Shown: one piece after another, positions 26,150-36,300 of the stretch
Numbering within the stretch: the stretch's first letter is position 1
Layout: each line of letters begins with the position of its first letter
Assembly (NCBI RefSeq): GCF_003478035.1
Contig: NZ_QUEP01000005.1
Span: forward strand, 62,001-126,000
Source of the DNA: Clostridium sp. OF03-18AA
GTDB taxonomy: Bacteria > Bacillota > Clostridia > Lachnospirales > Lachnospiraceae
Reading direction: 5' to 3'
Length of the DNA stretch: 64,000 nucleotides
The notes under the pieces: model-generated
Database searches by the model: none
What the model was told of the DNA's origin: nothing
Seen by the model: only the letters and a program-made list of their open reading frames with translations
Translations under genes and position numbers: made by a program

Positions 26150-26611
26150 ATGAACTGGAGTATCGTAGCAAATGTCATTCTTGTCATTCTCCTGATCCTT
26201 GTCGTTGTCCTCGCTGTGCTTTACTTCCTCGGACGTAAGATGGAAAAGCGCCAGGTAGAACAGCAGAGCGCGATCGATGCCGCTAAGCAGACCGTGAGTC
26301 TGATGGCGATCGACAAGAAAAAGTTGAAAATAAAGGAAGCCGGACTCCCGCCGATCGTTTATGAGCAGACTCCATGGTATGCAAAGCGGATGAAGGTTCC
26401 GGTAGTAAAAGCAAAGATCGGCACAAAGATCATGACCATGATCGCCGATGAGAAAGTTTTCCTTCAGCTCCCGTTAAAGACTGAGGTCAAAGTTGTGATC
26501 AGCGGTCTCTATATCACAGAGATCAAATCCGTTCCGCGCGGAGGACTGATCCCGCTTCCGAAAAAGAAAACTCTCGGTCAGCGTATCAAAGGAATTTTCA
26601 AAAAAGACTAA
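26150..26611 (+). CDS. Small membrane-anchored protein of unknown function
   Basis: Not recognised. The 153-residue protein has one N-terminal membrane helix (ANVILVILLILVVVLAVLYFLG, about residues 7-28) followed by a short coiled coil (MEKRQVEQQSAIDAAKQ). Then comes a compact basic domain with GLPPIVYEQTPWYAKRMKVPVVKAK and a Lys-rich tail GQRIKGIFKKD. The start at 26150 follows GGAGG. It is a single gene with its own promoter and terminator, so it is probably expressed; homologues are likely in related Clostridia. Confidence 0.7.
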   Translation: MNWSIVANVILVILLILVVVLAVLYFLGRKMEKRQVEQQSAIDAAKQTVSLMAIDKKKLKIKEAGLPPIVYEQTPWYAKRMKVPVVKAKIGTKIMTMIADEKVFLQLPLKTEVKVVISGLYITEIKSVPRGGLIPLPKKKTLGQRIKGIFKKD

Positions 26612-26635
26612 ATCGACAAGAACAGACGAAACAAA

Positions 26636-26690
26636 AGATCCGCTCACGGAATGGCTGGACAAGCCATCCGATGGGCGGATCTTTTTCTAT
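26636..26690 (+). terminator. Terminator after the small anchored protein
   Basis: AAAGATCCGC pairs with GCGGATCTTT, with an inner stem GGATGGC/GCCATCC-like, followed by TTTTCTAT. Confidence 0.8.
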
Positions 26691-26734
26691 CTGCCGGCTT
26701 CTTCCTTCCCCTGCCTTTCAGACATACCGACAGC

Positions 26735-26787
26735 AAAATACCCGGTGAGACACGAGCGTAAAAAGCTCATGTTTCATCGGGTATTTC
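26735..26787 (-). terminator. Terminator of the AEC transporter gene
   Basis: AAATACCCG at 26736 pairs with CGGGTATTT at 26778-26786, enclosing a smaller GAGC/GCTC hairpin. Confidence 0.7.
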
Positions 26788-26805
26788 ATACATCTTATCA
26801 TTTAC

Positions 26806-27747
26806 TTAGATCAGTCCTACCGACTTCATAAAGAAGATCCACAGGAATAATGTAAACATGGACACCGCCGTACTGATCACGACAAACTGTCCGGCGAGTT
26901 CTCCGTCTCCGCCCATGTTCTGGGCCATCGGATAGGAAGCCGCAGCGACCGGTGTCGCGTAGACTGCGATCAGAAGGAATAACTCAAGACCACGAAGGCC
27001 AAATGCGTATGCGATCGCAATAATGATCGCCGGAAGAAAAAACAGCTTGCAGGTAAGCGTCGGAACCAGGTACTTGAGGTTCTTCCGGATCGCACGGAAC
27101 TGCAGCGTTCCGCCGAGTACATAGATCGCCAGTGGGGAAGTCATATTGGAAAATGCTGCGATCGGAGTCACAAGACTTCCCGGAAGCTTGATCCCAAGGA
27201 AAAAGAAGATCAGTCCGACAACCGCACCCTGCAGCAACGGGTTTGTCACCACCGCCTTCAGGGTCTTTTTGATATCCGATTTTCCCTCTCCGTTGAACAT
27301 CTCAAGAATAAACACGGAAGTCGTGTTGTAGATCGATACGACAACGGTTACCATCATCGCGGCGATAGATGCCGCGGAGTCTCCGAATACTGCGATCGTG
27401 AGCGGGAGTCCGAACAATACGAAGTTGCTTCGGAAGATTGCCTGAATGATAACGCCTCTTCTCGGGTTCTCCTTTACGATCTTCGGAACGATCACGATCA
27501 GGATCGCCTCCACGATCAGGATGCTGGCACCTGTAAAGATCAGCAGCAGCGGACGCGGCAGAGATTCCGCATCCGCCTTATAGATATTGTAGAAAGTCAT
27601 GAACGGATAAAATACCCGGAAAACCATCTGGTTCAGCTTCTGCAGAAATTCTTCCGATACAACACCTTTGATCTTCATCGTGTATCCAAGAGCCAGATAA
27701 CAGAAAAACGGGATGACTGCGTTGACCGCGACTAAAAAACTCTCCAT
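26806..27747 (-). CDS. Auxin efflux carrier (AEC) family transporter
   Basis: About 313 residues and ten hydrophobic segments in the 5+5 pattern of the AEC family. Bacterial members carry organic acids such as malate or malonate. Marks are VNAVIPFFCYLALGY at the start, VFYPFMTFYNIY, RSNFVLFGLPLTIAVFG and the late TPVAAASYPMAQNMGGD. The ATG at 27747 gives the usual family N-terminus. An in-frame GTG at 27768 is possible and the AGAGG spacing does not settle it. Single-gene unit; substrate unknown. Confidence 0.85.
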   Translation of the reverse strand: MESFLVAVNAVIPFFCYLALGYTMKIKGVVSEEFLQKLNQMVFRVFYPFMTFYNIYKADAESLPRPLLLIFTGASILIVEAILIVIVPKIVKENPRRGVIIQAIFRSNFVLFGLPLTIAVFGDSAASIAAMMVTVVVSIYNTTSVFILEMFNGEGKSDIKKTLKAVVTNPLLQGAVVGLIFFFLGIKLPGSLVTPIAAFSNMTSPLAIYVLGGTLQFRAIRKNLKYLVPTLTCKLFFLPAIIIAIAYAFGLRGLELFLLIAVYATPVAAASYPMAQNMGGDGELAGQFVVISTAVSMFTLFLWIFFMKSVGLI

Positions 27748-27905
27748 ACCTCTTTTGAATCCTCTCACAGCCGGACTGTACTGTTGGATCTGCGAGCATA
27801 CAGATCGCTAGTCAGCTGCGCCCTTTCTTATTTATTTGTGTGAACAGCCCGGATCTCATCTTCCGCGCCGTTCCATCCGCTATAGCTGCAACCCCCATTT
27901 CCTTT

Positions 27906-27937
27906 CCGGTCCGGCACGATGCCAGAATACCGGACCG
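27906..27937. other. Stem-loop in the gap before the AEC gene
   Basis: CCGGTCCGG and CCGGACCG form a strong stem without a T tract on either strand. Its role is not clear. Confidence 0.4.
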
Positions 27938-27969
27938 CTGTGCAAACCGCAATATGCAAAGAACTTCTT

Positions 27970-27999
27970 TTCAGGAAATTCCTATCCGTGAAAAGTAAC
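27970..27999. repeat. Interspersed repeat (TACCCGTGAAAARTAAC family), copy 1
   Basis: TTCAGGAAATTCCTATCCGT continuing GAAAAGTAAC recurs, nearly unchanged, at 29815-29850 (inverted) and 59783-59818. All three copies are in gaps near gene ends. Confidence 0.7.
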
Positions 28000-28010
28000 A
28001 AATAACGTTC

Positions 28011-28463
28011 TTAGTCTTTTACCACGATTCCCAGAACCTCATCCTTTTTTGAAGATGCCAAGATCTCCGTACTGCAGTCAAATGCGTACTGCCCGTTCAT
28101 CTCCATCGAATATTTGATCTTCAGAAGGATTGATTCCTCGTCCTCCGCAATCTCGAGAAACGAAGTTGTGATCCCCATCAGAAACAGTCCCATCGGAGTC
28201 CGGTAATTTGCCGTCGTCCGTTTTCCCGGCTCAAAGATCATGTGGCTGTCCACAAGTCCCCTTTTTGTCACTTCGATCCGGTTTTCCATGATCTTCACCG
28301 TATTGTGGGTCGGCTCCCCCGTCTCGTCAAGCGATTCATCGTAGATGAAATACTGCTTGCCGTTCTTCTCATAATACGTCCCCGGAGTGATCATCTCGAC
28401 CGTGTCCTCTTCCTCACCGATCGTCTGAGTTCCCCGGACACGGACAAGAATATCCTTTGTCAT
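28011..28463 (-). CDS. DUF1934 (calycin-like) protein
   Basis: A 150-residue small beta-barrel protein of the DUF1934/YwiB type, whose role is unknown. It reads ILVRVRGTQTIGEEEDTVEMI, then GTYYEKNGKQYFIYDE and FEPGKRTTANYRTPMG, all typical of the family. The ATG at 28463 follows GGGGAG; an earlier ATG has no such site. It lies 99 bp after ddl on the same strand and is probably co-transcribed with it. Confidence 0.8.
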   Translation of the reverse strand: MTKDILVRVRGTQTIGEEEDTVEMITPGTYYEKNGKQYFIYDESLDETGEPTHNTVKIMENRIEVTKRGLVDSHMIFEPGKRTTANYRTPMGLFLMGITTSFLEIAEDEESILLKIKYSMEMNGQYAFDCSTEILASSKKDEVLGIVVKD

Positions 28464-28562
28464 ATAAAACTCCCCTGATATATTGTTTTCGCAGATCTCA
28501 CCATGATCCGGAATCGTCTGCGTGACTGATAACATCTGGACTTTCTGAATGATCCAGTCGTT

Positions 28563-29624
28563 TTATCTCTCGTATCTCTTAAAAGCATGGTTGATCAGAT
28601 CATCGATCAGCTGCTTCTTATTTACGCCTCTTGCCTCCCATAACATCGGGTACATACTGATGGCGGTGAAGCCCGGAAGCGTGTTGATCTCATTGAATAC
28701 GACCGTTCCGTCTGCCTTCACAAAGAAATCCACGCGGGATAAGCCGTAGCCGTCCACCGCATTGAAGATCTTGACCGCCGCCTCACGGACGCGCTCGGTT
28801 GCTCCGTTCGGAAGTTCCGGATCAACAACCGTCTTGGACTCTGCATTGTAATACTTTGCATCAAAATCATAGAACTCAGCCGCAGCCAGAATCTCACCGA
28901 CTCCGGATGCCTTAGTGGAAGCGCCGTCACCGAATACGCCGCACTCGATCTCACGGCCGACGATCATCTCCTCGACAAGCATTCTGCGGTCATTTGCTGC
29001 TGCTTCCTTTAAGCCTGCGATCAACTCTTCCCTGTTATCCGCGCGGGTCACGCCTCTGGAAGAACCTGCATTTGACGGTTTTACGAATACCGGATACGGG
29101 ATCTCTTTCTCGATCTTTGCGACAACAGCATCTATATCCTTTAACTCTTCCTTCAATACCGGAACATATGCCGCCTGGCAGATTCCGAGTCCGTTTACCA
29201 TGCGCTTTGTGGAAAGCTTATCCATGGAGACTGCGGAAGCGAGAACGCCGCAGCCGACATACGGGATCTTCGCAAGTTCCAGGATTCCCTGAACCGTTCC
29301 GTCTTCCCCGTAAAGTCCGTGAAGGACCGGGAATACAACATCAACCGGAACTTTCTCGAATTTTCCGTTTTCTGTGACAATGAGACATTTCTCCTTTGCG
29401 TCCGGGGACAGGACTGCGCCCGCCTTTGCCTCTCTCCAGGTATCGTCCTTGATCTGAGCTAAAGAATCTACCTTTAACCAGTGACCATCCTCTGTGATTC
29501 CGACAAGGATGACGTTATATTTCTCCTGATCGATGTTTGCTGCCACATTCTGTACAGACATACAGGATACTACATGTTCTGATGACTGTCCGCCAAACAG
29601 GACAACGATATTTTTCTTTTCCAT
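28563..29624 (-). CDS. ddl: D-alanine--D-alanine ligase
   Basis: A 353-residue ATP-grasp ligase that makes the D-Ala-D-Ala dipeptide for peptidoglycan. Seen are VVLFGGQSSEHVVS at the N-terminus, the Glu-Ser pair region, PVFVKPSNAGSSRGVTR for ATP, REIECGVFG, and the metal-binding FNEINTLPGFT. The omega-loop reads FYDFDAKYYN, with the Tyr expected of D-Ala rather than D-lactate ligases. It is followed by the DUF1934 gene. No other cell-wall genes are adjacent. Confidence 0.95.
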   Translation of the reverse strand: MEKKNIVVLFGGQSSEHVVSCMSVQNVAANIDQEKYNVILVGITEDGHWLKVDSLAQIKDDTWREAKAGAVLSPDAKEKCLIVTENGKFEKVPVDVVFPVLHGLYGEDGTVQGILELAKIPYVGCGVLASAVSMDKLSTKRMVNGLGICQAAYVPVLKEELKDIDAVVAKIEKEIPYPVFVKPSNAGSSRGVTRADNREELIAGLKEAAANDRRMLVEEMIVGREIECGVFGDGASTKASGVGEILAAAEFYDFDAKYYNAESKTVVDPELPNGATERVREAAVKIFNAVDGYGLSRVDFFVKADGTVVFNEINTLPGFTAISMYPMLWEARGVNKKQLIDDLINHAFKRYER

Positions 29625-29814
29625 GATGATTTGATTCCTCTCTGATTTTCTAATAAATTTCTAAAAGTCCCGGTCAGCGCCTGTGCACCCGAATGTGTTT
29701 TCAGATGTACAGGCACTGGACGGGCAGTTTTCTCATGTTATCGTTTAGATTATAGCACAACTGGGAATAATTACAAATAGGAAATAAAAGCAATTCTGAA
29801 GCGGAAAAATTCAC

Positions 29815-29850
29815 GTTACTTTTCACGGGTAGGAATTTTCTGTTCAGAAA
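29815..29850. repeat. Interspersed repeat (TACCCGTGAAAARTAAC family), copy 2, inverted
   Basis: GTTACTTTTCACGGGTAGGA followed by ATTTTCTGTTCAGAAAAT is the reverse complement of the copies at 27970 and 59783. It lies about 36 bp before the spoIIR start and includes the hairpin ATTTTCTGTTCAGAAAAT. Confidence 0.7.
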
Positions 29851-29885
29851 ATATATGTTTATAAAAGTAAAAAGAAGGGCGTGTC

Positions 29886-30575
29886 ATGAATCGAACCAAC
29901 CAATTTTCCCTCTCCATTTTATGTTTTTTCATCTGTTTTCTCCTCGCCATGTCCGGAATCCGGGCAAGGGATGAGGCACTGGCGGCGGATATTGCCCCGA
30001 AGATCCTGCGGTTCCATGTTCTTGCGAACAGTGACTCTGCTGAAGATCAGGCGTTAAAGCTCTGCGTAAAGGATCTTCTGCTGAAAAAGATCCGGGACGA
30101 TGCCGCCGCAGATCAGATTGCCGGAAAAGAGGATCTGAAAGCATATATCCTGTCTGAATCTTCCACACTGAAAACCGCCGCAGAAGACTTTATCCACAGC
30201 TTCGGGTATGATTACGGTGTACGTGTGGGGATTGAGACCTGCAGGTTTCCGGTGCGCACCTATGGGGACATGACATTTCCCGCCGGAATGTATGAAGCCG
30301 TCCGGGTGACCATCGGAAACGGTGCCGGGCACAACTTCTGGTGCGTCCTGTATCCATCCCTATGCTACACGGACAGCATTCATGCATCAATGCCGGAAGG
30401 ATCGAAGGAGACGTTGAAAAGCCTGATCCCGGAGAACGATTATGAAGCGTTGCTGCGCTCCGGACCACAACGCTCGCCATCTGATGAGGAATCGTCTGTA
30501 AAAAAAAGTGAGCAGGAAACTGTTTCCCTGCCCACTGTAAAGATCCGTTTCCGGATCGCCGAACTGTTTTCATAA
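29886..30575 (+). CDS. spoIIR: Stage II sporulation protein R
   Basis: A 229-residue secreted signalling protein. In spore formers it is made in the forespore under sigma-F and triggers SpoIIGA to process pro-sigma-E in the mother cell. The N-terminal signal helix is FSLSILCFFICFLLAMSG. The domain carries the hallmark ILRFHVLANSDSAEDQALKL, then VETCRFPVRTYGD-like IETCRFPVRTYGDMTFPAG and GNGAGHNFWCVLYPSLCY. The C-terminal 50 residues are variable. It is transcribed alone. It shows that the lineage has sporulation genes. Confidence 0.95.
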   Translation: MNRTNQFSLSILCFFICFLLAMSGIRARDEALAADIAPKILRFHVLANSDSAEDQALKLCVKDLLLKKIRDDAAADQIAGKEDLKAYILSESSTLKTAAEDFIHSFGYDYGVRVGIETCRFPVRTYGDMTFPAGMYEAVRVTIGNGAGHNFWCVLYPSLCYTDSIHASMPEGSKETLKSLIPENDYEALLRSGPQRSPSDEESSVKKSEQETVSLPTVKIRFRIAELFS

Positions 30576-30603
30576 AGGACGGCCTTCTTTGGCCGCTCCC
30601 GGA

Positions 30604-31878
30604 TCACTGGCTGAGCTTTAAATTTCCTTTTACCGCCCAGTCATAGGTCTCCATCGCCTGAAACAGCGCGAGATCACCTGTTTTCACTGCGATCTCCTTT
30701 GTCTTTAAGGAGTTCTGCTGCTGCATATACTCAAGGCGTCCGATGGTTCCTAACTGCCATTTTCTCTCGGCAGTCTCCATCTTCGTCTTTTCCAGCTCGT
30801 AAGCTGCCTTTGCGGTCTGAATCTCGTTCCTCTTCTGGAGAACATCGTTATAGAGATTTACGAGGGAGGAGGAGACTTCTTCCTTCTCCTGCTTGATCGT
30901 GCGCTGTAAATTCTGGTACTCGACGGACCCGGCGTCCTTATTATCGAGATCCAGCACATTGTAGCGGATCGTGAAGTTATTGTCCTGTGCCGCCTGCTTA
31001 TCTTTCTCCGGATTCATTCCGTCGATCCTTGCAAGATCTGCCGCCGGAACATCCCTGATCTCCGGCACTGCGTCGTACTTCCAGCCAAGCATCGTGCAGA
31101 GTGTCTGGCGCAGCTTCTGCTCATTCGCTGTCAATGTCAGCTTTGTCGCCTGAGTAGACTCCAACTGCTGTCTCGCGGAAAGAACCTGACTCTGGGTCGC
31201 AAGGCCGTTGGCCGCCTGATTCTGGGTAGACTGATACACTGCGTTAAGAAGCGTAAGACCACTCTCTAAACTCTCCTCATTAAGCAGCAGCTGCTTATAA
31301 CCGATCATGGCACTCTGGGCGCCGGCCTCCAGCGCTGCACGGTTCGCATCGATCACCTTGATATGCATCTGCTCCGGGGAGATCTGGGTCAGACTGTCAC
31401 CCATTAAAAGTACCTGCTCCGCCTGATAGTCCAGAAGCTCGGAATTGTAGACTAACTGGGCATATGTCGTCGGAGCCGTCGGGAGCATACCGATCAGGTC
31501 CTTCATCTGGTCTGTCATCCCGTTCATCTGATCCGCGGCATCCAGGATCGATGCCGATTTATCTGATAACTGGGATTTCAATTTTGCGACATCCTTGGAT
31601 GCATCCTTTTTGTCGGAATAGGTCTCCTTCAACGTCTTAAACGTCGGGCTGTACACCTCAACAAGCTTCCCGATCTCGTCATATTCCAGCACATTATCCG
31701 CGAGCTTCTTCATCGTCGCGTCATCGTACTCATTTCCCGGCTGGGATACAAATCCATTCTCATCCGCGACTCCGGTCGCCTCGACCGCCTTTGTCTTTGC
31801 AAACGAAGTCACAGGCGCTGCCGCAAGCGCAAGCGCAAGTGCCGCCGGGATCACACGTCCTGTCAAATTTCTTTTCAT
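30604..31878 (-). CDS. TolC-like coiled-coil protein of the RND operon (distal)
   Basis: A 424-residue exported protein with a signal peptide ending near SFAKTKA. Long helices with heptad character dominate (about 60-130, 165-265 and 335-415), in the two-repeat pattern of outer-membrane efflux proteins. Examples are NGLATQSQVLSARQQLESTQ and GTIGRLEYMQQQNSLKTKE. The parallel QxLRQTLCTMLGW segment matches the sister gene. Gram-negative TolC forms an outer-membrane channel; here the host seems to be monoderm and no clear beta-barrel strands are seen. Last gene of the operon, 12 bp after its paralogue. Confidence 0.75.
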   Translation of the reverse strand: MKRNLTGRVIPAALALALAAAPVTSFAKTKAVEATGVADENGFVSQPGNEYDDATMKKLADNVLEYDEIGKLVEVYSPTFKTLKETYSDKKDASKDVAKLKSQLSDKSASILDAADQMNGMTDQMKDLIGMLPTAPTTYAQLVYNSELLDYQAEQVLLMGDSLTQISPEQMHIKVIDANRAALEAGAQSAMIGYKQLLLNEESLESGLTLLNAVYQSTQNQAANGLATQSQVLSARQQLESTQATKLTLTANEQKLRQTLCTMLGWKYDAVPEIRDVPAADLARIDGMNPEKDKQAAQDNNFTIRYNVLDLDNKDAGSVEYQNLQRTIKQEKEEVSSSLVNLYNDVLQKRNEIQTAKAAYELEKTKMETAERKWQLGTIGRLEYMQQQNSLKTKEIAVKTGDLALFQAMETYDWAVKGNLKLSQ

Positions 31879-31890
31879 TCTGCTTCTCCT

Positions 31891-33129
31891 TTAGCTCTGT
31901 GATGAGGAAACGATATCGAGAAGTCCCTCAAGCGCCCACTGATAATTTTCGATCGCTCCTGTGAGGTCCAGCTTCGCCGCCGTGTGGGATGCTTCACTGG
32001 AAAGCCATGCAGACTCTGCCTGAAGGTATTCCTGACGGCTCAACATCCCCAGCTCATTCTTCCGGTCAGCAGCCGCTTTATCGGCCTTTGCCGCCTCATA
32101 GAGCGTTTCCGATGCCTCATAGGCTTTCTGTTTCTGTTTCAGGTCCTTATACATAAGATCCAGAGAAGAACGGACGGAATCTTCCTGATCCTTGATATTT
32201 CTTGCCTTCGTGACTGCTCCGCCCGCCGATTTGGAACTCGTCATCCTTGTATCATACAGAGTGTAGTTCATCTCGATGGCCTTCGCCTCATCCTTCTTCG
32301 GATCAAAGGACGCGATCACGGAAAGATCCGGCTCCGGAACCTTCGCGATCTCCGGATCAGCGTTGTAATCCCAGCCCAACATTGTGATCAGCGTCTGTTT
32401 CTGGGTATTGAGGCCGGACGCTGCCTGAAGAGCACTTCCGTTCGCGGAATTCAGTGCGTCCTCCACGGTCAGAACATCCTCCTTCGACATCATTCCAAGA
32501 TCCTTTTTCTTTAACGCCGCCTCGTAATTCTGCTTTGCGATCTCCTGATTTAAAAGGGCGATCTCATACTGGTCCTTTAAGGTCTCATAGGTCCGCATTG
32601 CTTCCCTCGCGGTCTTTGTCTTCTCATTTCTCGTGATGCGGAGTCCGCGGAGTGCAGAGGAACCACCGGCTCCCTTTCCCTTTGCGGCATCCTCCAGCTG
32701 CTGCGCATATGCCCGCAGAGCATGCATATTTGCTTTATATCCTTTATACACGTCGCGGGATACTGTCTCGTCATACTGAACATCATTCGCATCCCGTTCC
32801 ATTTCATCCGCCTCCGCGCGCAGATCCGCCGCCATCGCTAACATCTGATCCTTCGTAAGACCCGTGGATCCGCCCGGATTGTAATAATACTTCTGCAGCT
32901 GGTTCTGATAATCGGTATTGTAGCGCTCAATGAGTCCGGGGAGTTCCCAGTATTCCAGCGTGTTGTCCTTAAACTTTTCAAGCGCTGCTTCGTCATATTC
33001 TGTGACCGCGACGTCCTTCGTCGCAGCTAACGCAGGTATTCCGGTATCCGCTGCCGCTATGGAAAGACTTCCCACAAAAACGGCTGAGAGCATGATCAGA
33101 CCTGCTTTTTTCCATTTATTTCGTCTCAT
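31891..33129 (-). CDS. TolC-like coiled-coil protein of the RND operon (proximal)
   Basis: A 412-residue exported paralogue of the next gene. The ATG at 33129 follows GGAGGG. A basic start (MRRNKWKKAG) leads to a signal helix ending around AAADTGIPALA. Two helical repeats follow, with KKDLGMMSKEDVLTVEDALN and KNELGMLSRQEYLQAESAWL as matching turns, the typical internal duplication of TolC-like proteins. TLITMLGWDYNADPEIAKVP matches the sister's TLCTMLGWKYDAVPEIRDVP. Probably periplasm-equivalent or wall-zone partner of the pump. Confidence 0.75.
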   Translation of the reverse strand: MRRNKWKKAGLIMLSAVFVGSLSIAAADTGIPALAATKDVAVTEYDEAALEKFKDNTLEYWELPGLIERYNTDYQNQLQKYYYNPGGSTGLTKDQMLAMAADLRAEADEMERDANDVQYDETVSRDVYKGYKANMHALRAYAQQLEDAAKGKGAGGSSALRGLRITRNEKTKTAREAMRTYETLKDQYEIALLNQEIAKQNYEAALKKKDLGMMSKEDVLTVEDALNSANGSALQAASGLNTQKQTLITMLGWDYNADPEIAKVPEPDLSVIASFDPKKDEAKAIEMNYTLYDTRMTSSKSAGGAVTKARNIKDQEDSVRSSLDLMYKDLKQKQKAYEASETLYEAAKADKAAADRKNELGMLSRQEYLQAESAWLSSEASHTAAKLDLTGAIENYQWALEGLLDIVSSSQS

Positions 33130-33360
33130 AGGTTTCCCTCCGTCTATGAGCATAACGATTTCATCGCAGAAACGCAATAACGTTTCTCTTACATTTTCTT
33201 TCCAAATACGGCAATCCGGTGGCAATTTTTATCCCCTGACTGCCGCCTCCAAAAGCAGGAAGCCCCGCAGAGCATTCCGCATTCCGGCTGACCGCCTCCC
33301 GACCGGGCAGCGGCCGTCTCTTGCAGACTCTGCAGGGATCCGCTTTCAATGTTCAAAGCT

Positions 33361-36300
33361 TTAATCTACGTCAATGATCTCTTTCTTATCCTGATTCTTT
33401 CCGCTCATGATCACATAGAAGACCGGAAGAACAAGAAGTGCCATCGCTGTAGAGACGATCAGTCCACCGACATCCACAAGGGCGAGTCCCTGCATCGTCT
33501 TACCGGCATTTCCATAAGCCGCCGCCATCGGGATCATTGCCACGATCGTCGTGAGTGTTGTCATGAACATAGGGCGCATACGGGTCGCGCCGGCTTCAAT
33601 GACTGCCTCCTTAAAGTCCATTGTTGCCCGGTACTGGTTCGCCGTATCAACGTACAAAATACCGTTGTTTACTACCGTTCCGACTAACATTAAGAAGCCT
33701 AACAGGGAGGTCATGCTGATCGGGCAATCCACTAACCATAAGAACAGGAAGGAACCGATCAGGGCGAACGGGATCGTCGTCATCACCATGATGGAGAACT
33801 TCGGCGACTCGAACTGTGCAGCCATTACAATAAATACAAGGAATACGGCTGTGGCGATCGCCTGTCCCAGGGAAGCAAACTCTTCGTTCATCATCTTTGT
33901 GGATGTGCTTTCCTGCATGGAGATCGTGCCGGATAAGTACTTATCGATGACCTCCTTCTGGATCTTATCCTTCGTGGTGCTGTCCGCGCCCTCTGTCAGA
34001 GTACCGGTGATGGTCACCTGATACTGCTTATCACTCTTTGTAATGCTCTGCGGGCTGTCCTTGAAGCCGATATCCGCGATATCCATAAGAGCTACGGATC
34101 CGCCGGTCGCTGTCGGAAGAACGATTCCCTGGAGCTTATCGATCGTATCGTACTCATCATCCGCGTACTCAACCTTTACATCGATATCATTTCCGTCAAC
34201 ATTCAGGGTCGTTGCCGTCGTTCCACTGACCATCATGTATACCTGGGAAGCAACGGCGGTCGGGGAAAGTCCCTCCGCTGCCGCCTTGACCGGATCTACA
34301 TTGATCTTTACAAGTGGAGCGCTGTTTTCAAGGGAAGAGTGGATGTTTGTCGCCTCCGGGCGTTTCTGGAGCTCGGAAACGATCTCATCCGATACCTTCT
34401 TTAAGTCATCGTACTGTGTGCTGACAAGAACATATTCGAGATCCTCCGCATTTCCCATGGACATCCCACTGCCCAGAGAGCTCTGGCTTTCCAGACTGAC
34501 CGAACAATCCGACCATTTCTGCATGTCACGTTTCCATTCCTTGAGCACCTGATCCGTCTTTCTGCCTCTGTCATCCTTTAAATATGCCGTCAGGGTCGCT
34601 CCGCTTCCGCCCATATTCATGGAAAGTCCGGAACTTCCGTAGGAGAGCATGTAGGAATCAAGATCCGGATCCTGAGTCACATAGTCCTCTGCTCTCTGGA
34701 GGATCTTATCGACCTCCTCGATCTTAAGACCCGGCTGGGTCTCGATCGTCACCGCGATCGTTCCCTGATCATCTGCCGGCATAAGCTCTGTCTTTAACTT
34801 TGTCGCAAGGAACAGGGAGAAGATCACAAGCACAACGGCGGTTCCCATGACCATCGCTTTTTTCTTTAAAAGCTTCTCCATCAGGGAACGGTATCCGTTC
34901 TGCAGAGCTCTCATGATGCCGGAGGCCGGGGTATTTTCCTTCTCCTTCGGACGGTAGTACACGTAGCAGAGCGGTACAAGCGTCATCGCGGAGATCAGGG
35001 ACGCGATCATACAGAATACGATCGTGAAGCCCAGCGGCTTGAACATCTGTCCGCTCATTCCGGAGATCAGAGCTAACGGGATAAATACGACACAGGTCGT
35101 AACGGTACCACCGATGATGGATTCCAGCACAGCTGCAGTACCATCGATTGCGGCTTTTCTCGTTTCAACAAAGCCACCGCCCTTATCCGTAAAGCGGAAG
35201 CAGCTTTCCAGAACTACGATCGAGTTATCGACCATCATTCCGACACCGAGAACCAGACTCGACAGGGTGATGACGTTTAGCGTAAAGCCTATGGCTTTCA
35301 TGAGGATGAGGGCAGCTAAAATTGATACCGGGATGGAAGTTCCGACGATCAGGGATGCCTTGATATCCCCGAAGAACAGCCAGATGATGAGCATCGCGAT
35401 AATGACTGCCATGATCATGGTCTGGAATACGCTGTTTAAGGAATCGCTGATCTGATCACTGTAATCATTGACAACGACGTACTCCAGAGACGGATCCTGT
35501 GCTTTTAACGTTTGCATTGTCTCCTGGACTGCCTTGGAAACGGTAATGTGGTCGCTGTCCTGATTTTTCTTGACACCGATCGTCATCGTGTCTTTGCCGT
35601 CGTAACGTCCGATACTGTCCTTTGCCTCAACGGTATTGTAGATATTGGCAACATCTTCCATATAGATGATATTTCCGTTGCCCAGTGTGATCGGGATCTT
35701 CTTTAAAAGCTCCATCGTGTCAAAGGATGTTCCGGATGTCACGGAAAGATCCTTGTTTCCAACGGAGGTACTTCCGATTGGCATGGAAAAGTCCGCAGAC
35801 TTTAATGCCGCAACGATGGTATTCATGTTTACATGATACTGGCTTAATTTTTCCGGGATCAGCTCCGCCTTGATATAAGCCTCCTGACCACCAGATACGT
35901 CGACACTGGCTACGGAGGTCAGCTTTTCGATTTCCGGAACGATATCGTCATTTACGTAGTTATAGAGGTTATCCACGCTGTCATTGTTGACCGCGAGGGT
36001 GATGGACGGCGTACTGTTGATATCCATCTCGATGATCGTCGGGGTATCGACATCATCCGGGAGATCCGACTTGATCCCATCCAGCTTTTTCTTTAAGTCA
36101 TCGTAAGCTTTATCGATATCCTGGTCATAGTCATACTGGACCAGGACCATTCCGAAGTTTTCCGAAGACATGCTGGTGACGGAATCGACACCGGAAAGCG
36201 TTCCGATCTCATCCTCTATCTTACTGATCACAAGCTGATCCACGTCATCCGGGCTTGCTCCCGGGTAGACCGCGCTGACGATCAGCATCGGCATCTCCAT